A DNA stretch of 49,748 bases from JBBDIM01 sp040880405 (GTDB lineage Bacteria > Planctomycetota > Planctomycetia > Pirellulales > Pirellulaceae). The stretch spans positions 1 to 49,748 of the forward strand of contig JBBDIM010000020.1 of the NCBI GenBank assembly GCA_040880405.1, given 5' to 3'. The notes under the pieces are model-generated. The model searched no databases. It was not told where the DNA came from and saw only the letters and a program-made list of their open reading frames with translations. The translations under genes and the position numbers were made by a program. The first letter of the stretch is position 1, and each line of letters opens with the position of its first letter. Below, one piece after another: positions 23,437-32,688 of the stretch.

Positions 23437-24720
23437 ATGCTAGACCGGAAATTTGTCGCCGAGAACCTGGAACTGGTCCAAAAGAACTGCGTCGATCGCG
23501 GCGTGCAGGTCGATGTCTCGCGGATTAGCGAGCTGGAGGCTGGGCGCAAGGCCAAACTGCAAGAGACCGAAGAACTGAACCGTCAGGCGAACGAGGTCAG
23601 CAAATCGATCGGCAAGGCGAGCCCGGAAGAGCGGCCCAAGATCATCGAAGAAGGAAAGCGCCTCCGCGAACAAAAAGACGCCGCCCAAGGGGAAACCGAT
23701 CGGCTCGAAGCGGAAATCGTCGAAATCCTCCGCCTGGTCCCGAACCTGACCCACCCCGACGCCCCGATCGGCGCGGACGATCAGGCCAATCTGGAATTGG
23801 CCAAAGGGAAGACCGCGCCCCGGACGTTCGACTTCCCGGTGCTCGACCATGTCGTGCTGGGTGAAAAGCTCGACCTGATCGACTTCGAGGCGGGTGCCCA
23901 AGTCGCCGGATCCGGGTTCTATTTCCTGAAAAACGAGGCGGTCCTGCTGGAATTGGCCCTCCAGCGATACGTCTTGGACGTGTTGATGAAAGAGGGTTTT
24001 ACCCCCACCATCACGCCCGACTTGGCCAAGACGGAGATTCTGCACGGCGTGGGGTTCATTCCTCGGGGGCCGGAAACGCAGATCTACAGCATCGACAACA
24101 GCGACCTGAATCTGGTCGCCACGGCGGAGATCACCCTCGGGGGAATGTACGCCGACAAAATCTTGGAAGCGGAGACCCTGCCGCAACTCTTCTGCGGCAT
24201 CAGCCACTGCTACCGCACCGAAGCGGGCGCCGCCGGTCGGGCCTCGCGCGGCCTGTACCGAGTTCACCAGTTCACGAAGGTCGAGATGTTCGCCTTCACC
24301 CTGCCGGAGCAGAGCGAGGAAACGCTGAACAAGTTCCGCGACCTGGAGTGCCAAATTTTCGACGGCCTGGAAATCCCGTACCGCGTGGTCGATACGGCTA
24401 CCGGCGACTTGGGTGGCCCTGCCTACCGTAAGTTCGACCTGGAGGCCTGGATGCCTGGCCGCGGCGACTCGGGCGAATATGGCGAAGTCACCAGCACCTC
24501 AAACTGCACCGACTACCAGGCCCGGCGGCTGAACATCCGCTACAAGGTGAAAGGTGAAAAAGGAACCCACTTCGCCCACACCTTAAACGGTACCGCCATC
24601 GCCCTCAGCCGCGGCCTGATCGCCGTCCTGGAAAACTACCAGGAAGCGGACGGCTCGATCACCGTGCCGAAGGTTTTACGGCCGTTCATGGGAATGGATA
24701 AAATTGGGCCACGGGCGTAG
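23437..24720 (+). CDS. serS: Seryl-tRNA synthetase
   Basis: A 427-aa class II aminoacyl-tRNA synthetase that charges tRNA-Ser. Residues 1-110 form the long antiparallel coiled coil that binds the tRNA variable arm (KFVAENLELVQKNCVDRG onward, Glu/Lys/Arg-rich). The catalytic domain shows LVATAEITLGGMYADKIL, motif 2 CYRTEAGAAGRASRGLYRVHQF, and motif 3 with NGTAIALSRGLIAVLENYQ. The serine-binding section TSTSNCTDYQARR is present. It is a normal length and complete. Confidence 0.97.
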   Translation: MLDRKFVAENLELVQKNCVDRGVQVDVSRISELEAGRKAKLQETEELNRQANEVSKSIGKASPEERPKIIEEGKRLREQKDAAQGETDRLEAEIVEILRLVPNLTHPDAPIGADDQANLELAKGKTAPRTFDFPVLDHVVLGEKLDLIDFEAGAQVAGSGFYFLKNEAVLLELALQRYVLDVLMKEGFTPTITPDLAKTEILHGVGFIPRGPETQIYSIDNSDLNLVATAEITLGGMYADKILEAETLPQLFCGISHCYRTEAGAAGRASRGLYRVHQFTKVEMFAFTLPEQSEETLNKFRDLECQIFDGLEIPYRVVDTATGDLGGPAYRKFDLEAWMPGRGDSGEYGEVTSTSNCTDYQARRLNIRYKVKGEKGTHFAHTLNGTAIALSRGLIAVLENYQEADGSITVPKVLRPFMGMDKIGPRA

Positions 24721-24874
24721 GTGTTTGGTTCGCATTGATTGCCGCGGCCGCGTAAAATAGGTGAATGCATGGGCCAAGCCGAAAATTGGGCTGGACCATC
24801 GCACAGGCCTTCGGCGGTTCGCAAGATCGCCCCTTTGAGATCGGTTGGTTCGTTCGTTCGTTCACCCTCATTTG

Positions 24875-25495
24875 ATGACATTCGGGAACTGCAACTCCGT
24901 GTCACTTAAACTCGACCGACGCGACGTCTTTATCCGGGGCAATTTCAATCCCCACATCCTCTCGCCCGAGTGGTTGGCGCGGCAGGAAATTTGGATGCCT
25001 GACTCGGTTCGCTTTGGCATGGGTTTTCTCCGCGAGGGGATTCAGTTTCGTTCGCCTAGTGTGGAGTGGTTGATCGATACCGAAGGGCTCGTAGTCTCCT
25101 CGTTGGAAGAGAACTGCGGAGAATTCGCCGCCAAAGTGCTTGAGGCACTTCCACATACGCCGATCACGGCCGTGGGAAACAATTTCAATTATGTAGGGAA
25201 GGTTTCTCAATGGTTCGATAGCCCTTTAAGTCCGCTGTTGGCAATCAATCCTCAGACCTTCGGGCCCGAGTTGCCACTTGAGGAATCGGTCTGGACCGGG
25301 ACATTTCGGCATGGGCAGGCACAAGTGGTGGTAATGGTGGCCACCGGGACCAACGACGAGGATTCCGTGTTTTTTAATTTCCATCGACCAGCCCTCCACA
25401 TGACCGGCACCGCAATCCAGGCCGCTCGGCAGTTTTCCGAGGACCAAGCAGCAAGCCGTGGCTTGCTCGCCCAACTTTTTCCGGGATGGGAGTAA
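24875..25495 (+). CDS. Hypothetical protein, first gene of an unknown three-gene cluster
   Basis: A 206-aa protein starting MTFGNCNSVSLKLDRRDVFI. The stretch RGNFNPHILSPEWL and the later HTPITAVGNNFNYVG suggest a soluble alpha/beta protein of a sporadic family that I recognise only vaguely and cannot name. There is no signal peptide, membrane helix or clear catalytic motif. The start at 24875 lacks a ribosome binding site; the frame is open to 24845. It is followed by the next gene after four bases, so these are almost certainly cotranscribed. Confidence 0.65.
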   Translation: MTFGNCNSVSLKLDRRDVFIRGNFNPHILSPEWLARQEIWMPDSVRFGMGFLREGIQFRSPSVEWLIDTEGLVVSSLEENCGEFAAKVLEALPHTPITAVGNNFNYVGKVSQWFDSPLSPLLAINPQTFGPELPLEESVWTGTFRHGQAQVVVMVATGTNDEDSVFFNFHRPALHMTGTAIQAARQFSEDQAASRGLLAQLFPGWE

Positions 25496-25499
25496 TTTC

Positions 25500-26165
25500 A
25501 TGGCACACGCGCTTAATTTCGAATCCGCGTTCGACTCCGGATCGACTCACCAGCCATCCACGTCCCGTGGTCGCTCTCGAAATCCGCTGCTGACCAGAAC
25601 CTCGCACGGTTTAACGACGTTCCGACAATCGCTCGTGCGGCTCATCGGGTCCGCGGGAGAAGACAAACAGCGCCTTCGCGACGAAGTTTTAAAGCGTCTG
25701 ATGTCCGCCCCGGAACCCCGCGTCTTTATTAGCGAACTGTTGAACGTCTGTACCGCAGCGAGTGGACGGGATGGGCTGGAGGTTGCAATCGACGTATTAT
25801 CCCAAACTGGAAATCTGTTGCTCGATCAGTATGCCTGGGATTATCTAGTAGCCGACATGTGGCGATCGAATCATCCCTCACTCGATATCAAGTATCTCCC
25901 CAACGATGATTATTGGTACGTCCTGCTCCGCTCCATTGCTCGCTGCGATGCTGCAGAAGATGTCCGCTACCGATTCATTGCCGCCTTCGGCAGCGCCCCG
26001 AGTCGTGGCCTCATGGAAGGAGTCGTCGAAGCTCTCGGCGATTTAGAGAGCGCCGCGGCGCGGAAACTACTCGGTGAAATCTCGGGGGAACATGCCGATC
26101 CATTCATTTGCGAGCTGGCACGCGAGGTGCTTGACGACAGGGTGCTCGACGACGGGGAGACGTAA
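25500..26165 (+). CDS. Hypothetical helical protein, second gene of the cluster
   Basis: A 221-aa protein with an N-terminal Ser/Arg-rich tail of about 35 residues and then mostly helices with a HEAT-like rhythm (RLRDEVLKRLMSAPEPRVFI, GLEVAIDVLSQTGNLLLDQY, SAAARKLLGEISGEHADPFI). HEAT-like proteins commonly serve as scaffolds. The ATG at 25500 has GGGAG upstream within the end of the preceding gene. No membrane segment or enzyme motif is visible. It is followed six bases later by the third gene. Confidence 0.65.
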   Translation: MAHALNFESAFDSGSTHQPSTSRGRSRNPLLTRTSHGLTTFRQSLVRLIGSAGEDKQRLRDEVLKRLMSAPEPRVFISELLNVCTAASGRDGLEVAIDVLSQTGNLLLDQYAWDYLVADMWRSNHPSLDIKYLPNDDYWYVLLRSIARCDAAEDVRYRFIAAFGSAPSRGLMEGVVEALGDLESAAARKLLGEISGEHADPFICELAREVLDDRVLDDGET

Positions 26166-26170
26166 ATTCC

Positions 26171-26701
26171 GTGTCGATTTCGCAGCTCTCCGCAATTCTC
26201 TTCGTCGAACCCGTGGTCTACCTTCGCAAACTCAATCGGCGAAGCGACTGGGGTATTTCAGGCGATCCGCGCGACGGGCGCGTCGCTCATGCCGCTGAGC
26301 GAGTCTTTGAGACCGATCCAACCTCAAAGTACAGCCTTTATCGCGTGCGTTCCAGCGTGGAACTGCAGCGAGTTGCGGTTGGTCTCAATGGTAACCGGCA
26401 TTCTCTGGTGGAAAATCTTGACCTCATCTCATTCACGCCCGACGAGTTATCCACATGCGGCATTGTCCTGACCGAGACCGCCGGTGAAACTCGGTGCTTG
26501 GCGGCCAATCGTCTGCATGTCGATGTTGAAGCCTCTAAAGATCAATTAACGCGGCTTTGCCGGTTGGCCATGGACGCAGGCCGAAGCTCAGCCCGGGTTT
26601 CGAAGTCGATCATGCGTGGCGTCGCAAGCGAGCTTACCACGTTTGGATGCCATGCCACGACCGATGCCGCGGATCATCCCTGCGGGTGCGAGTCGGATTA
26701 G
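26171..26701 (+). CDS. Hypothetical protein, third gene of the cluster
   Basis: A 176-aa protein beginning with GTG at 26171 (MSISQLSAILFVEPVVYLRK). It is soluble, with mixed strands and helices (LYRVRSSVELQRVAVGLNGN, LTRLCRLAMDAGRSSARV). The last 25 residues hold several Cys and His (CHATTDAADHPCGCESD) that could bind a metal. I do not recognise a family. The tight spacing with the two preceding genes shows a three-gene unit inserted between serS and the serine dehydratase gene. Confidence 0.6.
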   Translation: MSISQLSAILFVEPVVYLRKLNRRSDWGISGDPRDGRVAHAAERVFETDPTSKYSLYRVRSSVELQRVAVGLNGNRHSLVENLDLISFTPDELSTCGIVLTETAGETRCLAANRLHVDVEASKDQLTRLCRLAMDAGRSSARVSKSIMRGVASELTTFGCHATTDAADHPCGCESD

Positions 26702-26775
26702 GCCCATCCCGCTTCTGCAATTCTGTGGTAACTTGAATTCTTGCCGGTTACCCCTTCCCACTTCGGGAGCATTTT

Positions 26776-28158
26776 ATGGCCATCAGCGCCTTCGATATCT
26801 TCAAAATCGGATTTGGCCCTTCCAGTTCTCACACGTTTGGGCCGATGGTCGCGTGTGCTCGGTTCTTGAGGGAGCTGCGTGAGGTCGGGGCGTTTGAGCG
26901 GACTGCCCGGGTGACGGTTACTCTGTATGGCTCGATGGGGCTGACCGGTAAGGGGCACTATGCCGATGTCGCGATTGTGTTAGGACTGGAAGGGAACGAT
27001 CCCTCCACCACCGGCAGCGACGAGGTAGAGCCGAAGGCGAACCGCGTTCGCGAAACTGGGAAGTTACACCTCGGGGGCACGCGGGAAATTGGTTTCGATT
27101 GGGACCGTGACTTTTTGTGGCGAGGGGCCGAATCGCTTCCCAAGCATCCCAACGGGCTGGGCTATAACGCCTACGACGAAGCGGGCGAGGTCGTTTACCA
27201 CGCCAACTACTATTCGATCGGCGGCGGGTTTGTCGTCGGGGAAAACGAATCGGTACAGCAGAAAGAGGCGGTGGGGGATGTCCATGTGCCGTTCCCGTTT
27301 ACCTGGGGAGACCAACTGCTGGAGCTCTGCCTGCGGCGGGGCTGCAGTGTCAGCGACCTGATGCTGGAGAACGAAAAGACCTGGCGGAGCGAAGAAGAGA
27401 TTCGCTCTGGGTTACTGAACATCGCTCAGGTGATGCAAAACAGTATTCGAATTGGACTGCAAACCGAGGGAATCATCCCTGGTGGCCTGAACGTCAAACG
27501 GGTCGCGAAGCTGATGTATGAACGCCTGGAAGTAGTTTCCGCCAATCCCAGCACCCAACTGGTGACCCTCAGCGGACATGCCAGCGCATTCGCGATCGCG
27601 GTGAACGAAGTGAACGCCTCGCTGGGGCAGATTGTGACCGCACCGACGATGGGCGCGGCCGGGACGATCCCCGCGGTGCTGGAATGTTTCCAGCGTTTTC
27701 ATCCGGCGGCCAGTCCTGACAATGTGATCAAATTTCTGTTAACCGCTTCCGCCGTGGGGATGATCATCAAAATCAACTCGACGTTGGCGGGGGCGGAAGG
27801 GGGTTGCCAAGCGGAAGTCGGCACGGCCTGCGCTCAGGCGGCGGCTGGGCTCGTGGAAGCGGTGGGCGGAACACCTCAGCAAGTGATCAACGCGGCGGCG
27901 GTTGGCCTGGAACACAACCTGGGCCTGACCTGCGATCCGGCGGGTGGCTTGGTCCAGGTCCCCTGTATCGAACGCAACGCCCTAGCCGCCAACAAGGCAA
28001 TCAACGCCGCCACACTGGTCTTGCTACAAGGCAACGACCGAATCAGCCCCACCTTCGACACCGTGGTGAAAGCCCACTGGGAAATCGCCCAGGACATGAG
28101 CAGCAAATACAAAGAGACCTCGCAAGGAGGTTTGGCGGTGTTTTATACGAATTGTTAA
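26776..28158 (+). CDS. sdaA: L-serine ammonia-lyase (single-chain, iron-sulfur)
   Basis: A 460-aa enzyme turning L-serine into pyruvate and ammonia with a [4Fe-4S] cluster. The N-terminal FDIFKIGFGPSSSHTFGPM is the hallmark serine-binding loop of the beta domain. The catalytic domain has SGHASAFAIAVNEVNASLG, TAPTMGAAGTIPAVL and LTCDPAGGLVQVPCIERNA; the Cys at about 386 and 397 are 11 residues apart, as in bacterial enzymes, and further Cys lies at the C-terminus (FYTNC). Alpha and beta parts are fused as in SdaA/SdaB. Its nearness to serS is notable but probably incidental. Confidence 0.93.
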   Translation: MAISAFDIFKIGFGPSSSHTFGPMVACARFLRELREVGAFERTARVTVTLYGSMGLTGKGHYADVAIVLGLEGNDPSTTGSDEVEPKANRVRETGKLHLGGTREIGFDWDRDFLWRGAESLPKHPNGLGYNAYDEAGEVVYHANYYSIGGGFVVGENESVQQKEAVGDVHVPFPFTWGDQLLELCLRRGCSVSDLMLENEKTWRSEEEIRSGLLNIAQVMQNSIRIGLQTEGIIPGGLNVKRVAKLMYERLEVVSANPSTQLVTLSGHASAFAIAVNEVNASLGQIVTAPTMGAAGTIPAVLECFQRFHPAASPDNVIKFLLTASAVGMIIKINSTLAGAEGGCQAEVGTACAQAAAGLVEAVGGTPQQVINAAAVGLEHNLGLTCDPAGGLVQVPCIERNALAANKAINAATLVLLQGNDRISPTFDTVVKAHWEIAQDMSSKYKETSQGGLAVFYTNC

Positions 28159-28190
28159 GAAGTGGTGGGTGAATCCCCAAGTGGAGTGGT

Positions 28191-28343
28191 AGGTGGAGTC
28201 TTCGGAACCCACCATCGCCAGATAATAATGGTCAGGCAAAGCGGCGTGGGTTCATGGCAACTCGGTCAAACAATTCCTGATCCGCGATGTCAGTTCCCGC
28301 CGCGATCGATTGGTGGGTTACGCCCTATCGGGCTCCACCCACC
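28191..28343. repeat. MITE-like element, degenerate copy (GGTGGAGTC...CTCCACCCACC)
   Basis: The left end 28191-28220 (AGGTGGAGTCTTCGG, then AACCCACCATCGCCA) matches the left end of the element at 32445-32584. The right end at 28312-28343 has GGTGGGTTACGCCC and CTCCACCCACC and can fold on itself. The inside differs from the other copy. It fills the gap between sdaA and the DUF1559 gene. Confidence 0.6.
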
Positions 28344-28355
28344 ACAGGTCACAAT

Positions 28356-29324
28356 TTACGGCAGTTGCAGCGGTAATCCATCGCTGCGGTTGCCGAGTCG
28401 GCGGAAGACTTCCGCGTCGATCTGGTAGGTCAGTAGGCGGACGCTCCCATCGGCTAGCAAGGCGTTGAATCCGCCGTCGTGCGATGAGCCGAAGCGACGC
28501 TCGCCGGTGGTGGTATCGGGCAAGGGGTTCAGCGTGGTGGCGCGGACGGTCTCTTGGTTGGTGTCGACCGTGGAGTCCCAACCGGCGGCGTAGCCGTAGT
28601 TGTCGCCCGACGGAGGAGGGCTTTGTCCCAGGCGAAGCCGGTTGACTTGTTTTTCGGCGACCATCAGCGTGACACTGGTTCCGTCGGTCAGGTCGGCCAA
28701 CCGCATCAGCCGTTTGGTCCGCGTTCCGGTGCTACACGACCCATCCCAAGGGCGGGCCAGCACGCCGGTTCCGTCGTCGTTGCCAGCGGCGTAGTCGGTT
28801 TGGGCCCGGGCAAAAATAACAAACGAGTTGAACGGCTGCTGGTCCGGGCCCATGCACCAGGGGGTTCCATCCGCCGCGTTCGCCTCCGGGGAACGGCGAC
28901 TGGGGCAAAAGTAGACCGGGACCGGGCTGCTAATCGCCTGCTTGGCGCGTTCCAGGTCGGTCGCCTGGCCGATGCCTTGGTAAATCGAGTTTTGCTCGAC
29001 AAACGGGAGAATCTGAAAGGCCCAGCCCGCCGCTTGTTTCTCTTGGGCCCCGGGTCGTCCATCGAGATAGGTAGGCATGGCCGCGTTAGAATAGCCGCCA
29101 GTGGGCAGGGTGAGGAACGTATCGTGATGATTATGCCAGCCCAGGCCAACCTGCTTGAGGTGGCTGGTACACATCATTCGCCGCGCCGCCTCCCGCGCTT
29201 TTTGCACCGCCGGCAACAGCAGGCTAACCAAAATTCCGATAATCGCGATCACCACCAGCAGCTCGACGAGGGTGAACCCCGCTCGGTTGGATCGGCAGCC
29301 AGATTGCCCCTTGGTTTGCGGCAT
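28356..29324 (-). CDS. DUF1559 protein with prepilin-type N-terminal cleavage/methylation motif
   Basis: A 322-aa protein. RAGFTLVELLVVIAIIGILVSLLLPAV (residues about 14-40, given in parts: GFTLVELLVV then IAIIGILVSLL) is a type IV prepilin leader with cleavage after Gly and the conserved Glu5. It continues with QKAREAARRMMCTSHLKQVG and ends with an H-x-G-G-x-N-x-L-L-A-D-G-S-V-R segment typical of DUF1559. The family is greatly expanded in planctomycetes. Such proteins probably sit at the cell surface or in pseudopilus-like structures; the role is unproven. The start at 29324 follows from the leader; the longer frame to 29405 is not needed. Confidence 0.93.
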   Translation of the reverse strand: MPQTKGQSGCRSNRAGFTLVELLVVIAIIGILVSLLLPAVQKAREAARRMMCTSHLKQVGLGWHNHHDTFLTLPTGGYSNAAMPTYLDGRPGAQEKQAAGWAFQILPFVEQNSIYQGIGQATDLERAKQAISSPVPVYFCPSRRSPEANAADGTPWCMGPDQQPFNSFVIFARAQTDYAAGNDDGTGVLARPWDGSCSTGTRTKRLMRLADLTDGTSVTLMVAEKQVNRLRLGQSPPPSGDNYGYAAGWDSTVDTNQETVRATTLNPLPDTTTGERRFGSSHDGGFNALLADGSVRLLTYQIDAEVFRRLGNRSDGLPLQLP

Positions 29325-29588
29325 TTCGGTATAGGTGGTGGGTAAGTGGGTGCCGATTGTGTCGGCAGTACCGGTTGTCTGCGACGACAGAGGATACCGG
29401 ACCATGGTCGCGGCGACTTTCCCCTGCTATTAGGGTAAGGCAGCCACCCGGTTTTGGCAAATGTTCTGCGAAATTCCCCTGGCGATAATTCAACACCAAA
29501 GATGCAAAACGGGGCCGTTTCGGCGGGTCGTGAGGTATAGTTCCGTGTCGAAATTTAATATCGGTCCCCAACTCTGTCCCAGAGTCAG

Positions 29589-31172
29589 TTGGTCGTGCTC
29601 CAGGAAGCCACTCCCGCCCCATCCAGCCCCATCGAGCGTTTTCTGACCCGAGCTGGCGAGCTGTACTCGCTCCCCGCGGTCGCCATGGAGGTGCTGCGCC
29701 TGACCGAGAACCGGCAGGTCGATACGCGCAAAATCAAAGAGTGCATCGAGCGTGACCCGGCCCTGACGCTCAAAATCCTGAAGGCGGTCAACAGCCCCGC
29801 GTTTGGACTCAGTGGCAAGGTTTGCGACCTCAACCAGGCGTTGGCCTTGCTGGGGATCAAGCCGCTTAAACTGCTCGTCCTGGGATTCAGCCTGCCGCGG
29901 AACCTGGGAGAGGGTTTTCATCGCCGCGCCTTGGCTCGGTACTGGGAATATGCCTTGACCGAGGCGGTCGCCGCCCGGGAAATCTCGCGGAGCTTGCGAC
30001 TCGCCACGCCGGACGAAGCCTTGCTGTGCGGGTTGGTGGCCGAGGTCGGGACGTTGATCTTGCTGGGGGATTTGGGGGAAAGCTACGCCGATTTTTTGCT
30101 GAAGGTGGAGCGGGAAGGGGCGGACCTGATTGCCCTGGAACTGGAAACCATCGGGTTCGACCATCTGATCCTCGGTGTGCGATTGCTGCAAAGCTGGAAC
30201 TTGCCAGCCACGATGACCGAGGCGATCGCCCAATCGCGAATCGTCTCGGACAGCTCAACGTCCCGTCTCGCGGACTCCAGTTCCCCGCAGGTCGCGGATC
30301 TGGCCGGGGTTTTGACCATGGCCCGGCTCCTGGCGGAGATCTTGGTCCGGCAACGGACGGACCTCTTGCCGGAACTGTTGGAACGATTGGCCGAGGCGGG
30401 GGGCTCGGAGCTCGCTTTGGAACAAACGGTGATCGTGGTCCAGCGGCAAATGTTGCAGATGGCCGAGGCCTTGGTCGTCTCCGTGGATCCGCAGGGAGAC
30501 TACGGGGAGGTGATGCTGACTGCCTACCAGCGGCTCGGCCAAGTCGCCGCCGACGCCGCGCCGGAACTTGCGCAGAAGGCCGAGTGGCCGGAGTCGGCTC
30601 GCTTGGCGACCGCCATAGACCAGGCGGAATCCGCAAACGAAGTCTCGCCCGGTTCGACCGTGGTTGATGAGAGCTCTCCGGCTGGGCGGGCCTCCGTTCC
30701 CGACTTCGCGAGATGGGAACCGGCCGTTGAGTCGGCGGTTCGCCGAGCGCGAGATTTGCGCTCGCCGCTGAGCTTGATGTGGTTGCAAGTCGTTGGGTTT
30801 CCCGAGCAGGTTTCTACTTGGGATCTGAATCATGTCGAGCGGCTGCTCGGTCTGGCGGGGGTGATCGCCGAGAAAGAGAGCGACCACTTGGCCACCTCGC
30901 TCCCCGGGGGGGACGGCGTGTTGGTGGTTCTGCTCCCAGATTTTGACCGGCAACCGGCGGTTGAATTGACCCGGCGGGTGATCGACCAAGCGGCTCGCTG
31001 GAGCGGACGCCTGAGTGGCGACCAGGGACCGACGTTGAGCGCGGGCATCGCGACGGTGACTCTGCCGCCACGCAACTTTCGAGTCGCCGATCTGTTGGAG
31101 TCGGCCCATCGCTGCGCAAACGCGGCCCAAAGTTCCGGTGGCAACGGGGTGAAGAGCATTGAAGTCTTGTAG
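29589..31172 (+). CDS. HDOD-domain protein with a degenerate GGDEF-like C-terminus
   Basis: A 527-aa signalling protein. Residues about 15-215 form an HDOD domain (LYSLPAVAMEVLRLTENRQV, ERDPALTLKILKAVNSPAFG, NQALALLGIKPLKLLVLGFS), an HD-related fold without the metal-binding His-Asp. After a linker, residues about 375-525 follow the order of a GGDEF domain (FARWEPAVESAVRRARDLRS, then LSAGIATVTLPPRNFRVADLL). The GGDEF signature is replaced by GGDGV, so cyclase activity is unlikely; it may bind a nucleotide or act as a scaffold. The start is TTG at 29589 or GTG at 29595; both are weak. Confidence 0.82.
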   Translation: MVVLQEATPAPSSPIERFLTRAGELYSLPAVAMEVLRLTENRQVDTRKIKECIERDPALTLKILKAVNSPAFGLSGKVCDLNQALALLGIKPLKLLVLGFSLPRNLGEGFHRRALARYWEYALTEAVAAREISRSLRLATPDEALLCGLVAEVGTLILLGDLGESYADFLLKVEREGADLIALELETIGFDHLILGVRLLQSWNLPATMTEAIAQSRIVSDSSTSRLADSSSPQVADLAGVLTMARLLAEILVRQRTDLLPELLERLAEAGGSELALEQTVIVVQRQMLQMAEALVVSVDPQGDYGEVMLTAYQRLGQVAADAAPELAQKAEWPESARLATAIDQAESANEVSPGSTVVDESSPAGRASVPDFARWEPAVESAVRRARDLRSPLSLMWLQVVGFPEQVSTWDLNHVERLLGLAGVIAEKESDHLATSLPGGDGVLVVLLPDFDRQPAVELTRRVIDQAARWSGRLSGDQGPTLSAGIATVTLPPRNFRVADLLESAHRCANAAQSSGGNGVKSIEVL

Positions 31173-31342
31173 CGAACGCTTTGCCCCATAGGTGAATTTC
31201 GATCCCCATGCCCCCACTTGGGCGCGATATGTTAGGCTATTACCTATTGTCAGACGATGCCGCCTCTGGCTGATTATCGGGCAGCCGCCGGAGGAAGGGG
31301 TGGTTTCCCAAGGCAGCGCGAGAAATGTCTCAATAGCCCATC

Positions 31343-32437
31343 ATGAATCACGACCCATTGTTTCCCAATTCTCACTCGCACGACTCGCGTCCTGGCCATG
31401 CAGCGCACGAGGACTTGGTCGAGATCTCACCAGAAGCAACCCACGCCTCCACCAATTCGCCATCCTCACGCCGCGGTCCCTTGCTTCGGAAGCGGCGCGT
31501 TGGCCTCCCGATCGGGCTGTTTATCGCAACCTGCCTCTCGACTTTCTGGGTCGGGATGACCCGCTGGGAACCGCTGCACGTGTTGAGTTGGCTGTTCGCT
31601 CCGGCAGGGTTCGCCCCCCGAGGGTACGATCCACTCTTGTCCGATCCGGCGATCGAGATGCGGCGCGATTTACTCGCCTATGCCGAGAACTGGCAGTGGG
31701 GGCTGTTGTACATGGGCTCGCTGTTGGCGATTTTATTCGCCCACGAGATGGGGCATTTTCTGATGACCCTCAGGTACCGCATTCCCGCCAGCTTTCCCTT
31801 TTTCATTCCGCTGCCAATCACGCCGATCGGCACGATGGGGGCGGTCATCGGGATGGATGGCCTCAGGGCCAACCGTAAGGAGCTGTTCGATATCGGCCTC
31901 GCCGGGCCTTTGGCGGGGCTGGTCATCGCGTTTCCGGTGTTGTATCTCGGGATCCTGCAAATGGACCTGACTGAGCAGCCAACCGGCGATTTCAAAATGG
32001 ACATGCCGTTGATCATGGCCGCCATGATGACCTGGATGGACGTGCCGGGGTACGAGTGGGGTGTGTATGTGAACCAGAGCCAGTTGAACCCCTATTTCAT
32101 GGCGGGTTGGGTCGGCCTGTTGGTAACCGGGCTGAATATGATTCCGGTCAGCCAGCTCGATGGGGGCCATGTCACCTATACCCTGTTCGGTCGCTTTTCC
32201 CACTGGATCGCGCGCGGCTTCATCCTGGGAGGGATCCTGTTCGCGATGTTCGTGGAAGGGGGCTCGATCTGGATTCCGATGCTCATCTTGGTCGTCATCA
32301 TGGGCCCCAGCCACCCACCAACCAGCGACGACACCGTGCCCATCGGCTGGTTCCGCTACACGCTGGGTGGGCTATCGCTGCTGATCCCGATCCTCTGTTT
32401 CCCACCGTTCGCGTTAATGCCGGTAGTGATGCCGTAA
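31343..32437 (+). CDS. Site-2-protease-family (M50) membrane zinc metalloprotease
   Basis: A 364-aa integral membrane protease. An N-terminal polar tail of about 50 residues is followed by a membrane helix (VGLPIGLFIATCLSTFWVGM). The zinc site HEMGH lies in the helix LLAILFAHEMGHFLMTLRYR at about residue 134, and the second site is NMIPVSQLDGGH near residue 267, giving the third Asp ligand. IGLAGPLAGLVIAFPVLYLG is also a family segment. Such enzymes cut transmembrane helices of anti-sigma factors or signal peptides; no anti-sigma gene is adjacent, so the substrate is unknown. Confidence 0.92.
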   Translation: MNHDPLFPNSHSHDSRPGHAAHEDLVEISPEATHASTNSPSSRRGPLLRKRRVGLPIGLFIATCLSTFWVGMTRWEPLHVLSWLFAPAGFAPRGYDPLLSDPAIEMRRDLLAYAENWQWGLLYMGSLLAILFAHEMGHFLMTLRYRIPASFPFFIPLPITPIGTMGAVIGMDGLRANRKELFDIGLAGPLAGLVIAFPVLYLGILQMDLTEQPTGDFKMDMPLIMAAMMTWMDVPGYEWGVYVNQSQLNPYFMAGWVGLLVTGLNMIPVSQLDGGHVTYTLFGRFSHWIARGFILGGILFAMFVEGGSIWIPMLILVVIMGPSHPPTSDDTVPIGWFRYTLGGLSLLIPILCFPPFALMPVVMP

Positions 32438-32444
32438 GATATTG

Positions 32445-32584
32445 GGTGGGTGGAGTCTTCGGAACCCACCATCGCCAACCAAGATGGAACTGGCAACGGG
32501 GCTAGGGAAATGCAAAACGGCCCCTTGCGCGCGGAGACAATTCTTACCACGCACCCACGGTGGGTTCCGAGGACTCCACCCACC
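32445..32584. repeat. MITE-like element with 26-bp terminal inverted repeats
   Basis: Arms at 32445-32470 and 32559-32584 pair at 25 of 26 positions; each contains GGTGGGTGGAGTC and CGGAACCCACC. The 88-bp inside has no coding sense. It starts eight bases after the stop of the M50 protease gene. The element at 28191-28343 is related. Confidence 0.75.
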
Positions 32585-32688
32585 TTTGGTCGCCCCGCGG
32601 TCTTTCCCGCTCCCACCCCAATGCGTAAACTTCCAAGTTGAGACCGCCCCCATGCGCATCCATCCACCATTCACAGGAAAACATAACC

